From positions 186,001 through 250,000 of the forward strand of contig NZ_JACXGQ010000002.1 in NCBI RefSeq assembly GCF_022096995.1: 64,000 nucleotides of DNA. Direction: 5' to 3'. Both the position numbers and the translations under genes were made by a program. Positions 25,993 to 34,896 of the stretch are shown one piece after another (the stretch's first letter is position 1; every line of letters starts with the position of its first letter). The notes below the pieces were generated by a model. The model saw only the letters and a list, made by a program, of their open reading frames with translations. It was not told where the DNA came from and made no database searches. The stretch is from Yoonia sp. I 8.24 (GTDB lineage Bacteria > Pseudomonadota > Alphaproteobacteria > Rhodobacterales > Rhodobacteraceae).

Positions 25993-28900
25993 TCACCCAA
26001 TCTCTTTCAACCGCGCGATTGCCGCCTTGATCTGCGCTTCTTCGCCTTCGCGTAAGGCTAGGTTCTCTTTCGCTTCGGCGACAACCTCATCCGGGGCGGA
26101 GGCCACGAATTTGGGGTTGTTGAGCCGTCCGCGCAGACCGCCCAATTCTTTGGCCAGCTTTTGCAGTGTTTTTTCAAGCCGTGCGATTTCTTCGGGCACG
26201 TCGATCAGATCGGCAAGCGGTAGACCGAATGTGCCGCCGTCCATTGGGATCGTGACGCAGCCCTTTGGGAAGGCGTCGACAGCTGTAAGGCTTTCGATCC
26301 GCGCAAGCCGTTGGATCAGCACATGGTTGTTGTCCCAAGCGGATTGGCCTTTTGCGTCAAGCCCTGTGACCACCAGCGGCACCTTGGCGCCTGCGGGCAC
26401 GTGGCTTTGCGCGCGGGCAGAGCGGGTGTTGTCGATCAGGTCGATCACCCAGTTCATTTCGCGGTCTGCGTCAGCGTCAACCAGTTCCGCTGCCGTGTAG
26501 GTCGGCCAATCGGCGTGCACCAGCATTTTGGCGCGGCTGTCCGCAAGGCCCCACAGCTCTTCGGTGATGAACGGCATGATCGGGTGCAACAGGATCAGGC
26601 ATTGGTCCAGAACCCAGCGCAAGGTTTGCTCTGTCTCTGCTTTGGCGGCGGCGTCTTCGCCTTGCAGGATCGGTTTTGAGAATTCCAGATACCAGTCGCA
26701 GACCTTGCCCCATGTGAACGCATACAGCGCGTTGGCGGCGTCGTTGAAACGGTAGGATTCCAGCGCTGCATCGACCTCTTCACGGACTTTACCGGTTTCG
26801 CCGATGATCCATTTGTTCAGCGTTTGCGTGGCTACGGGGACTGCCGGATCACCCGGATAAGCGATTTCATAGTGATCGGCAAAGCTGAACGCGTTCCAAA
26901 GCTTGGTGCCGAAATTCCGATACCCTTTGATCCGGTCCTCGGAAATTTTCAACACGCCACCAAGTGCCGCCATCTGCGCGTTTGAGAACCGCAGCGCATC
27001 CGCGCCGTATTCGTTGATCATGTCCAGCGGGTCGATGACGTTGCCCTTGGTCTTGGACATTTTTTCGCCCTTCGCGTCGCGCACAAGCTGGTGCAGATAG
27101 ACGGTGTGGAACGGGTCGTCTTTCAAAACGGCTTGCGACATCATCATCATGCGCGCGACCCAGAAGAACAGGATGTCTTGGCCGGTGATCAACACGTCAC
27201 CGGGGAAATATTTCATCGCGTCGTTATCTTCGGGCCAGCCGAGCGTACCAAATGGCCAGAGGCCGGAGGAGAACCATGTGTCGAGGACATCCGGGTCGCG
27301 GTACAATGGGTAGACGATCTTGTCGTTCTCCAAGCCTGCGATCATCTCTTCCCTTGCCGCAGTGGCGTCTTCAACGAAGATAATTTGTCCCGCATTAAAT
27401 GGATGCCAAGCATCATCAAGCACCGACTGCGCCTTCGCCTTAGCTTCGGTCTCGTTGCTTGCGCAAAAGTTGATAGGATCGGCGACGCCCAAGAGTTCTT
27501 TGAGTTTCGCTATGGCCTCTTCTGTTCCCTCGAATGTGTTTCCCCCAATAGCCGATTCAATCTGTGACAGGTCCGGCCCATACCAAACCGGGATTTGGTG
27601 TCCCCACCAGAGTTGGCGCGAGATGCACCAAGGTTCGATGTTTTCCAGCCAGTGATAAAAGACCTTTTCGCCTGATTCAGGCATGATTTTGGTGCGGCCT
27701 TCTTTCACGGAATCCAGTGCAGGGCCGACGATTTTATCGGTGTCGACGAACCATTGGTCCGTGAGCGCAGGCTCGATTACGACTTTTGACCGGTCGCCGA
27801 AGGGCTGCATGATTTTCTTGGCTTCGACGAATGGTACGGTCTCGGTCACTTCGACCTTATTGCCGTCTTCGTCTTTTTCAGTGCGGGTCACATCGTGCAT
27901 GACGGCGTTGCCTTCAGACGTGATGTCTTCAACGACCTTTTCGCGCGCATCAAAACGGTCCAACCCGCGGTATTCCTCGGGGACCATATTCATCGCGGCG
28001 ATCATCGCCTCGTCGAATTTTTGTTCGCCGTTGGCGATGGCTTGGGCGGTTGCGGCTTCTTCCACATAGGGCGCGCCGTCTGCGCGCATCGCGCCTTTCG
28101 TATCCATCAAGGAATACATCGGAATGCCGCCGCGCTTGGCGACTTCGTAGTCGTTGAAATCATGCGCGCCGGTGATTTTCACCGCACCCGATCCGAAATT
28201 CATATCAGGGTAAGGGTCGGTGATGATCGGGATCAGGCGGCGCTGTTCCTTGGGGCCGACAGGAATTTCGCACAGTTTGCCAACAATCGGGGCATAGCGT
28301 TCGTCGTCTTTATGCACCGCAACCGCGCCGTCACCCAACATGGTTTCAGGCCGGGTTGTGGCGATAGAGATATAATCGCGGGTCTCGCGCAGGGTGACGT
28401 TGCCGTCTTCGTCTTTTTCGACGTACTCGTATGTTTCGCCACCCGCGAGCGGGTATTTGAAGTGCCACATGTGGCCGTCGACTTCGATGTTTTCGACCTC
28501 AAGATCGGAAATCGCGGTTTCAAAATGCGGGTCCCAGTTGACCAGACGTTTGCCGCGGTAGATTTTGCCTTGGTTATAAAGTTCGACAAACACCTTGAGC
28601 ACAGCATCATGGAAGTTGCCGGGTTTTTCAGACGCGGGGGCGCTGGACGCGCCGGACATGGTGAACGCGGACCGCGTCCAATCCATACTGTCACCCAGAC
28701 GCCGCGCCTGCTGTTCGATCATGCCGCCTTTTTCGCCTTTCCATTCCCAGACCTTTTCAAGGAATTTTTCGCGGCCAAGTTCCGTGCGTTTAGGCTGGCC
28801 AGTTGAAGCCAGTTCTTTTTCAACCATCAACTGCGTGGCGATGCCTGCGTGGTCCAGCCCCGGCTGCCAAAGCGTGTCATACCCTTGCATCCGTTTCCAG

Positions 28901-29100
28901 CGCGTCAGCATGTCCATGATGGTGTGGTTGAACGCATGGCCGACGTGCAAATGGCCTGTGACATTGGGTGGCGGCAACATGATCGCGAATGTTTCATCGC
29001 GGCTGGCGTTTGCGCCCGCTTTGAACGCGCCCGCGTTTTCCCACATCTCATAGATGCGTGCTTCGGCAGTTTTTGCGTCGAATGTCTTGTCCATGGCCAT
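25993..29100 (-). CDS. valS: Valyl-tRNA synthetase
   Basis: Class I aminoacyl-tRNA synthetase of 1035 residues. The ATP-binding HIGH motif is HVGH near residue 53 and KMSKS is KMSKT near residue 680; the editing domain and the C-terminal coiled coil (LEKTLQKLAKELGGLRGRL) are present. The ATG at 29100 is preferred over GTG 29106 because GGGAAC is then eight bases away. A long internal block around residues 395-430 (Asp/Glu-rich, RTEKDEDGNKVEVTE) fits family insertions. Monocistronic with a strong hairpin after it. Confidence 0.97.
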   Translation of the reverse strand: MAMDKTFDAKTAEARIYEMWENAGAFKAGANASRDETFAIMLPPPNVTGHLHVGHAFNHTIMDMLTRWKRMQGYDTLWQPGLDHAGIATQLMVEKELASTGQPKRTELGREKFLEKVWEWKGEKGGMIEQQARRLGDSMDWTRSAFTMSGASSAPASEKPGNFHDAVLKVFVELYNQGKIYRGKRLVNWDPHFETAISDLEVENIEVDGHMWHFKYPLAGGETYEYVEKDEDGNVTLRETRDYISIATTRPETMLGDGAVAVHKDDERYAPIVGKLCEIPVGPKEQRRLIPIITDPYPDMNFGSGAVKITGAHDFNDYEVAKRGGIPMYSLMDTKGAMRADGAPYVEEAATAQAIANGEQKFDEAMIAAMNMVPEEYRGLDRFDAREKVVEDITSEGNAVMHDVTRTEKDEDGNKVEVTETVPFVEAKKIMQPFGDRSKVVIEPALTDQWFVDTDKIVGPALDSVKEGRTKIMPESGEKVFYHWLENIEPWCISRQLWWGHQIPVWYGPDLSQIESAIGGNTFEGTEEAIAKLKELLGVADPINFCASNETEAKAKAQSVLDDAWHPFNAGQIIFVEDATAAREEMIAGLENDKIVYPLYRDPDVLDTWFSSGLWPFGTLGWPEDNDAMKYFPGDVLITGQDILFFWVARMMMMSQAVLKDDPFHTVYLHQLVRDAKGEKMSKTKGNVIDPLDMINEYGADALRFSNAQMAALGGVLKISEDRIKGYRNFGTKLWNAFSFADHYEIAYPGDPAVPVATQTLNKWIIGETGKVREEVDAALESYRFNDAANALYAFTWGKVCDWYLEFSKPILQGEDAAAKAETEQTLRWVLDQCLILLHPIMPFITEELWGLADSRAKMLVHADWPTYTAAELVDADADREMNWVIDLIDNTRSARAQSHVPAGAKVPLVVTGLDAKGQSAWDNNHVLIQRLARIESLTAVDAFPKGCVTIPMDGGTFGLPLADLIDVPEEIARLEKTLQKLAKELGGLRGRLNNPKFVASAPDEVVAEAKENLALREGEEAQIKAAIARLKEIG

Positions 29101-29160
29101 TGTCACGTTCCCAATATTCTTTGTGACCGAATACCTAATGGCTGGGCCAAGGGAAAGGGG

Positions 29161-29922
29161 CTATAGCTGGTTATAGATACTGACGGCCAATTGGTTCAGC
29201 GCATCGCGGTCGACATCACCGACAATGGCATAGCTCAAGTTTGCGTCTTCCCAGTAGAAACTGCCCGTGTCGCCAGTCTGGTTGTAGTTAAACGATGCTA
29301 ACTGCCCGGTGGCCCCCTGCACGGCGAACAGGGTGATGCGCTTGCCGGATGCATCTTCATACATGAACTGCGCGGCGGGACCTTCTGTGGCCGACACTAA
29401 ACGTCCGCCGACTAGCGTAAAGCCGTTTGAGGTCAGGTCTGGGGCCTGCAACGGTTCGCCGACCCGGTTGGACAGCCAGCGGATCAGGGTTTCCTCGTCA
29501 GAGGCCGCGACCTCAACCGGACGGTGCGGATCGATGCTGTAAATGGCGTGGGCTTGCACGGCTTCTTGGACAAGGTTGGCCATCAAGACGGGGTCGGTTT
29601 GGTTGCCGCGTGCGATCCAGCCTCCGGTCACGCCTACGGCCAACATTGCAACGGACGCGGCGATGGCGGACCATGACAGCCCGGTCGGTGCATTGATGTT
29701 GGCCGGTTCCGCAGGGAATACTGGCATCACGGGTGGAATATCGCGCGCGGGATAAAGCGCATTGATCGCATCGTTTTGTTGTTCCCACGCGGTTACATCG
29801 TCCAGCGCGTCGGGGTTTTCGTTCAAATAGGCCTCGACCAAGGCCATATCCGCATCATCCAACTGCCCGTCCACAAAGGCGTGCAGCATGTCGGCTGTGA
29901 TTTTATCGTTCAACGCGCTCAT
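29161..29922 (-). CDS. Anti-sigma factor, single-pass membrane protein
   Basis: A 253-residue protein of the COG5662 type. The cytoplasmic N-terminus (MLHAFVDGQLDDADMALVEAYL) is the usual sigma-binding helix bundle without the HxxxCxxC zinc motif; one membrane helix lies around residues 83-105 (SAIAASVAMLAVGVTGGWI) and a periplasmic sensor-like domain follows. It overlaps the sigma gene by four bases, so the pair is co-translated. The input signal is unknown. Confidence 0.85.
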   Translation of the reverse strand: MSALNDKITADMLHAFVDGQLDDADMALVEAYLNENPDALDDVTAWEQQNDAINALYPARDIPPVMPVFPAEPANINAPTGLSWSAIAASVAMLAVGVTGGWIARGNQTDPVLMANLVQEAVQAHAIYSIDPHRPVEVAASDEETLIRWLSNRVGEPLQAPDLTSNGFTLVGGRLVSATEGPAAQFMYEDASGKRITLFAVQGATGQLASFNYNQTGDTGSFYWEDANLSYAIVGDVDRDALNQLAVSIYNQL

Positions 29923-30416
29923 GATACTGGGCTTTCAACTGGTTGCATTGCCGCCTTGAGTGCGGCGCGTGCACGCCCCAAACGTGACATAAGCGTCCCG
30001 ATGGGAATATCCAATGTTGCGGCCGCTTCTTTGTAGCTGAGCCCACCAACGACGACGCTTAACAGGGCTTCGCGCTGATCTTCGGGCAAGGTTGCCATGG
30101 CGCGTGCGGTTTCCGCGAGCGCCAGTTGGTCTGCCAACGTATCGATGGCAGGCACTGTTTGCGCGATATCATCTAGCGGGGCGGTTACATGGCGGCGGGC
30201 CGGTGCACGCAGTTGTGTGCGATACGTGTTGAGCAGTACTTTCATCGCCCAAGATTTGACTGTGCCTGTAGGTTCCCACATCGCGCGTTTGCGCCATGCC
30301 CGTTCAACCGCATCCTGCAATAGATCATCCGCTGCGTCACGGTTACGCGTTAATGCAAAAGCATAGCGCCATAGATCGGGCAGGCAGTCCGAGATTTGCT
30401 GCTGGAAGTTGCTCAT
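29919..30416 (-). CDS. ECF sigma factor
   Basis: A 165-residue extracytoplasmic-function sigma factor. Region 2 (LWRYAFALTRNRDAADDLLQDAVERAWR) and region 4 (LPEDQREALLSVVVGGLSYKEAAATLDIPIGTLMSRLGRAR) are both complete. The start at 30416 (MSNFQQQ) is chosen; the longer frame overlaps the upstream lipoprotein gene and is Cys-rich without conservation. The 95-base gap upstream holds a 9-base hairpin (30448-30472) and two 15-base direct repeats. It presumably controls itself and perhaps the COG4315 lipoprotein. Confidence 0.9.
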   Translation of the reverse strand: MSNFQQQISDCLPDLWRYAFALTRNRDAADDLLQDAVERAWRKRAMWEPTGTVKSWAMKVLLNTYRTQLRAPARRHVTAPLDDIAQTVPAIDTLADQLALAETARAMATLPEDQREALLSVVVGGLSYKEAAATLDIPIGTLMSRLGRARAALKAAMQPVESPVS

Positions 30417-30473
30417 ATGTGCGAGGGGTATCCGTGCCCGATTGCTTTCCCGGCCGACCGTAGCGGCCGGGAC

Positions 30474-30503
30474 GCAACGCGTAAAGATGCAACTCGTAAA
30501 GAC
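30474..30503 (-). repeat. Two tandem 15-base repeats before the ECF sigma gene
   Basis: On the plus strand the copies read GCAACGCGTAAAGAT (30474-30488) and GCAACTCGTAAAGAC (30489-30503), 13 of 15 identical, starting eight bases past the lipoprotein stop and 58 bases before the sigma start. Tandem sites spaced 15 bases apart do not lie on one helical face, so they may be two sites or a promoter duplication. Confidence 0.6.
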
Positions 30504-30511
30504 GTTTGTGT

Positions 30512-30892
30512 TTAAGGGCGCGCAAGATGCCAATTACCGCCGACGCCGTCGCCCGTTATGTCACCCGGAGCGCGGTCATTCACCCAAAGGTACAACGGTT
30601 GGCCGTCATAGGCCCACTGCATGCTACCATCATCACGGGTGATCACAGTAAACGCGTCTGATGCTGTCGCATCCGCTGCTGCAGCCAGTGGCGGCCAGTT
30701 GACGGCACACCCGCCGTTACATGCGGATGTCGTGGTCGTGTCTGGGTCAAATGTATACAGGCTCATGCCGTCTGCATTTGTAAGAATGCCGTTTGTGTCG
30801 ATAGCTGGCGCACTTGCATGGCCCGCTGCATACGCGTCATCACATGCGGCAAGACCTACGATTGTTGTCAAAGCAAGAATAGAAAGTTTCAT
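30512..30892 (-). CDS. COG4315 secreted-repeat lipoprotein
   Basis: A 126-residue lipoprotein with lipobox GLAAC (Cys17) and two copies of the PF03640 secreted repeat, recognised by DGMSLYTFDPDTTTTSACNGGCAVNWPP and by DGQPLYLWVND. The function is unknown; such genes often sit beside ECF sigma operons and respond to oxidative or photo-oxidative stress, which is inference here. CGGAG precedes the start. Confidence 0.85.
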   Translation of the reverse strand: MKLSILALTTIVGLAACDDAYAAGHASAPAIDTNGILTNADGMSLYTFDPDTTTTSACNGGCAVNWPPLAAAADATASDAFTVITRDDGSMQWAYDGQPLYLWVNDRAPGDITGDGVGGNWHLARP

Positions 30893-31072
30893 AAAAATAC
30901 TCCGGTTTTGTTTGGTGTCGCTGCCGGCCTATCCGGTCAGTTACTATACCAATGGTTGGGGGCCGGGTTTTAATCCCGAGATTTGAATTTTTTTTCACAC
31001 AAACCTGTCTATGGACATCGCACGATGCGTGTTTAGGGTAGTGCGCAGAACGCCAAAATCGGGATCAAGCGG

Positions 31073-33373
31073 ATGGAAAAATTCGGCAAAAGCCAATCGG
31101 TAACGCGGGTCGAAGATGTGCGGTTCGTGACCGGACATGGCCGCTATATTGATGATATCGCGCCGCAGAACGCGCTTTACGCATATTTTTTGCGGTCATC
31201 CGTTGCACATGGTGTGATTGCCGCGCTTGATCTTGACGACGCGCGGGATATGCCCGGTGTGCAGCTGATTGTCACCGTGGATGACCTGATCGCGGCAGGC
31301 GTCAAAATTGGTCTTGGAGCAGCAGTTGCCAAAAATCGCGATGGCACGCGCGGCGCAAAACCTGTGCGACCGATACTCGCGCAAGGGCGCGTGCGCCACG
31401 TCGGCGAGGCGATTACCATGATTGTCGCGGATAGTCTGATCGAAGCTAAAGACGCTGCCGAGGCCGTCGGCCTTGAGATTGATGATCTACCCGTACATGT
31501 GGATTTAGACGTTGGTGGCGATGCGATCCATGCTGAGGCCCCCAATAACCAAGCATTCGATTTTGGGCTAGGCGATGAAGACGCGACCAAAGCGGCGATT
31601 GCCGCTGCCGCGCATGTGGTCACGGCGGATGTTGCCGATAACCGCATCATCGTGAACGCAATGGAGCCGCGCGGATGTTTCGCGGAAATCACAGATGGCC
31701 GTTTGCATCTGGCCTTTGGTGGGCAAGGGGTGTGGGGGCTCAAAAATGATCTGGCGATGCACTTTGGGATGGATAAAGCTGATATTCGTGTGACGAACCC
31801 TGACGTCGGTGGCGGCTTCGGGATGAAAGGCATGCGCTATCCCGAATATTTCGCGGTCGCCCATGCTGCGCGTGTGTTGGACCGACCCGTGCGTTGGATG
31901 TCCGAGCGGACAGAGGCGATGTTATCCGATAATGCGGGCCGTGATTTGACCACAAAGGCGACACTGGCCTTTGATGAAAACCACCGCATCGTGGCCTATC
32001 ATCTTGATACGATCGCGAATATGGGTGCCTATAATTCGGGCTACGCGCAGCCGATCCAGACCGAATTGTTTTCCAAGGTCATGATGGGCACCTACGATGT
32101 GCAAACAGCCTATATGGGCTGCGTCGGCGTGTTCACGAACACGACGCCTGTGGATGCATATCGTGGTGCGGGGCGCCCCGAAGCAATCTTTGTGCTAGAA
32201 CGCGTGATGGACGAAGCCGCGCGTCAAATGGGCGTTGACCCATGGGCCCTGCGCGAAAAGAATTTCATTCAGCCTGACCAGTTCCCATACACATCGGTCA
32301 CCGGCGTGACCTATGACGTGGGTGATTTCGCAAAGGTGCTGCACCGGGCCGCGTTTGAGTCTGATCGCGACGGGTTCGCCACCCGTAAAGCCGCAAGCGC
32401 GGCCAAGGGGCTGCTGCGTGGGCAGGGGCTTTGTTACTATATCGAAAGCATTTTGGGCGACACCGAAGAAACCACAAAGGTCGCATTCACAGATGATGGC
32501 GCGCTTATATTCGTGGGCACCCAATCCAATGGGCAAGGACATGAAACCGTCTATGCACAATTTCTTGCAGATCAAACGGGGATCCCTGCGGATCAGATTA
32601 CCGTCGTGCAAGGCGATAGCGACCAAATCGCCAAAGGTGGCGGCACAGGTGGGTCACGTTCGGTGACGGTGCAAAACACCGCGACTTTGGCAACGGTTGG
32701 GGTGATCATCGACGCGTTCCGCGCGTTTCTTGCGACCGACCAAGGCGTTGACGCCGCTGTCATCAGCTTTGATGATGAAAGGTTCCGGGTCGCGGGATCA
32801 AACCTGACACCAACGATGCTTGAAGTCGCCGAAATGGCCCGTGATGCGGGGCGCGAGGATTTGTTGACGCATACGGCGACAATTGATCTCGAAAACCGGA
32901 GCTTTCCAAATGGGGCCCATATTGCAGAGGTCGAGATTGACCCTGAAACTGGCGTTGTCGCCGTTGATCGCTACTCAGTGGTCGATGATTTCGGGAATTT
33001 GATCAACCCGATGCTGGCAGAAGGCCAAGTACACGGCGGTGTGGCCCAGGGGATCGGGCAGGCGCTGACAGAACGGGTGGTGTTTGACGAATCCGGGCAG
33101 TTGTTGACCGCAACATTCATGGATTACGGGATGCCGCGCGCGGATGACATTCCGATGATCCGTTTTGCGACCGAAAGCACGCCTTCACTGAACAACCCGA
33201 TGGGGATGAAAGGCTGTGGCGAAGCAGGCACCGTAGGGGCGCTGGCGGCCGTGGCGAATGCGGTTGTGGATGCGCTCTGGGATGTGGGTGTGCGGCAGGT
33301 TGATATGCCGTTCACGCCGCACCGGGTCTGGAAAACCATCGCAGAGGCAAAGGAAAACAGTGCAGCTGCGTGA
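31073..33373 (+). CDS. Form-II CoxL-like molybdenum hydroxylase large subunit, orphan
   Basis: A 766-residue xanthine-dehydrogenase-family large subunit binding molybdopterin cytosine dinucleotide. The active-site loop is AYRGAGR (362-368), the form-II signature, not the AYRCSFR of true CO dehydrogenase, so CO oxidation should not be assumed. The catalytic glutamate is in GCGEAGTVGA near the C-terminus, and GGGFGMKG is a cofactor loop. The iron-sulfur (CoxS) and FAD (CoxM) subunits are not in the window. The next gene overlaps its end. Confidence 0.9.
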   Translation: MEKFGKSQSVTRVEDVRFVTGHGRYIDDIAPQNALYAYFLRSSVAHGVIAALDLDDARDMPGVQLIVTVDDLIAAGVKIGLGAAVAKNRDGTRGAKPVRPILAQGRVRHVGEAITMIVADSLIEAKDAAEAVGLEIDDLPVHVDLDVGGDAIHAEAPNNQAFDFGLGDEDATKAAIAAAAHVVTADVADNRIIVNAMEPRGCFAEITDGRLHLAFGGQGVWGLKNDLAMHFGMDKADIRVTNPDVGGGFGMKGMRYPEYFAVAHAARVLDRPVRWMSERTEAMLSDNAGRDLTTKATLAFDENHRIVAYHLDTIANMGAYNSGYAQPIQTELFSKVMMGTYDVQTAYMGCVGVFTNTTPVDAYRGAGRPEAIFVLERVMDEAARQMGVDPWALREKNFIQPDQFPYTSVTGVTYDVGDFAKVLHRAAFESDRDGFATRKAASAAKGLLRGQGLCYYIESILGDTEETTKVAFTDDGALIFVGTQSNGQGHETVYAQFLADQTGIPADQITVVQGDSDQIAKGGGTGGSRSVTVQNTATLATVGVIIDAFRAFLATDQGVDAAVISFDDERFRVAGSNLTPTMLEVAEMARDAGREDLLTHTATIDLENRSFPNGAHIAEVEIDPETGVVAVDRYSVVDDFGNLINPMLAEGQVHGGVAQGIGQALTERVVFDESGQLLTATFMDYGMPRADDIPMIRFATESTPSLNNPMGMKGCGEAGTVGALAAVANAVVDALWDVGVRQVDMPFTPHRVWKTIAEAKENSAAA

Positions 33374-34418
33374 TTGGTTTTTTGGGCTTTTCGGGCGGCG
33401 TGCACGCACCGAAGAAGGGGGCATTCGCGGGCGGGGGCCTGCGACCCACGTCGTGGTGCTTGATGGTACACGCTCGTCATTAGAACCAGGATGCGAAACC
33501 AATGCCGGGCTCACATTTAAGCTGCTCAACGAGGTAAGTGCGCGTGCAAACCTGACCGTCTACTACGAGGCGGGTATTCAATGGCGCGACTGGTCGGGGA
33601 CATGGGATGTGATTACGGGCAAGGGGATTAACCGTCAAATAAAACGTGCTTATGGCGTGATCGCATCACGGTATCGGCCCGGCGATAAGATCATTCTGGT
33701 TGGCTATTCTCGTGGTGCCTATGCTGTGCGTTCGCTTGCGGGGGTGATTGACGGGATTGGGCTGCTCAAACCAGACCATGCGACAGTGCGCGGGGTGCGC
33801 CAAGCCTATAGGCACTACCGCAACGGTGATACGCGTCCAGTGGCGACGCGGTTTCGCGAGATTTACTGCCATGATGCTGTGCAAATCGAAGCCGTGGCCG
33901 TTTGGGATACGGTGAAAGCGCTGGGCGTACGACTGCCAATATTGTGGCGTTGGACGCCGACACAGCATGGGTTTCACAACCATGCGTTGGGCGCACATGT
34001 GTTGAACGGGTTCCATGCGCTGGCGCTGGATGAACGCCGCTTGGCCTACGCGCCGGTGATGTGGCAGCGACCGGCCGATTGGACTGGGCATATGGAACAG
34101 GTCTGGTTTCGCGGAAACCACGCGGATATTGGCGGGCAGGTGGGCGATCACCCGCAGGCGCGACCTTTGGCGAATATACCATTGGTTTGGATGCTTGATC
34201 GGCTGTCAGATTGCGGCGTGCCTTTGCCCGACGGTTGGCGCGCACGGTTCGCGCAAGACGTGGATGCCCCGTCGATTGGCCATTGGCGCGGCTGGTCAAA
34301 GGTGTTTCTGGCGCGCCGCAAACGCGTGGTCGGGCGGTGCACCTCAGAACGTTTGCATGACACTGTCACGCCCGCCGCGTCAGCTGGGGTTAATCTGCAT
34401 GATCAGGCAGGTGGTTGA
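33360..34418 (+). CDS. DUF2235 alpha/beta-hydrolase-like protein
   Basis: A 352-residue protein of the DUF2235 family (related to T6SS Tle1 phospholipases and fungal hydrolases). The nucleophile elbow GxSxG is GYSRG at 115-119 (GYSRGAYAVRSLAG), and an early VVLDGT motif at 32-37 fits the family. The GTG at 33360 overlaps coxL by 14 bases with AGGAAAAC upstream, so it is translated with coxL. No signal peptide and no T6SS genes are seen. Substrate unknown. Confidence 0.8.
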   Translation: MQLRDWFFGLFGRRARTEEGGIRGRGPATHVVVLDGTRSSLEPGCETNAGLTFKLLNEVSARANLTVYYEAGIQWRDWSGTWDVITGKGINRQIKRAYGVIASRYRPGDKIILVGYSRGAYAVRSLAGVIDGIGLLKPDHATVRGVRQAYRHYRNGDTRPVATRFREIYCHDAVQIEAVAVWDTVKALGVRLPILWRWTPTQHGFHNHALGAHVLNGFHALALDERRLAYAPVMWQRPADWTGHMEQVWFRGNHADIGGQVGDHPQARPLANIPLVWMLDRLSDCGVPLPDGWRARFAQDVDAPSIGHWRGWSKVFLARRKRVVGRCTSERLHDTVTPAASAGVNLHDQAGG

Positions 34419-34859
34419 CCCGGTTGCATAGAGCTTGCCATCCGCTACGCCTCTGATTTCGCCATGCGAAACCCCGGTCGACCGTCCCGCGTGATCTAAA
34501 ACCCCGGTGGCAATGATTTCCATGCCAATAGGGATCGCGCGGATCAGGTTCACCTTATACTCAAGGGTTGTATAAACCGCACCCTTTGGCACAGCGGTCA
34601 TCACCGCGCAGGCCATACAACTGTCAAGCAAGGTGCCATACCAGCCGCCATGCACACCGCCCATTGGATTTGTGTGCTGATACTCTGGGCGAGCGCGAAA
34701 TGTCACTTTACCCAGAGCAACGGTATCGAGCTGGTAATTCATCCCCCGCGCAATCGGCGCGCCTAGACCGGGTTCGGTAAGCATTGTTTGAAGATAATCC
34801 AACCCCGACATGGATAGCATACGGTCGCGGTCGGGCAGGGTATAGGTCGTAGTTGTCAT
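34380..34859 (-). CDS. PaaI-family hotdog thioesterase
   Basis: A 159-residue acyl-CoA thioesterase-like protein. The hotdog core shows GGVHGGWYGTLLDSCMACAV, where the HGG and the following Asp match the PaaI active site. Start 34859 (MTTTTY) is preferred to 34874. Its 3' end overlaps the convergent DUF2235 gene by 39 bases. It lies 37 bases after metF in the same direction and could be in its transcript. Confidence 0.85.
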   Translation of the reverse strand: MTTTTYTLPDRDRMLSMSGLDYLQTMLTEPGLGAPIARGMNYQLDTVALGKVTFRARPEYQHTNPMGGVHGGWYGTLLDSCMACAVMTAVPKGAVYTTLEYKVNLIRAIPIGMEIIATGVLDHAGRSTGVSHGEIRGVADGKLYATGSTTCLIMQINPS

Positions 34860-34896
34860 CAGGGCCTCGGGCATTGTTTGGCCAAAGGCTGACGGC

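Noticed and set aside
27895..28806. 303-codon open frame on the plus strand
   Set aside because: It is the antisense shadow of valS, which is unambiguous. The same applies to 49986-50720 inside polA and 7089-7682 inside the imelysin gene.
31073..33373. Aerobic CO dehydrogenase for CO oxidation
   Set aside because: The active-site loop is AYRGAGR (form II), not AYRCSFR, and CoxM/CoxS are missing here.
33360..34418. Type VI secretion phospholipase effector
   Set aside because: DUF2235 is related to Tle1, but no VgrG, PAAR, immunity or T6SS genes are present, and the gene is coupled to coxL.
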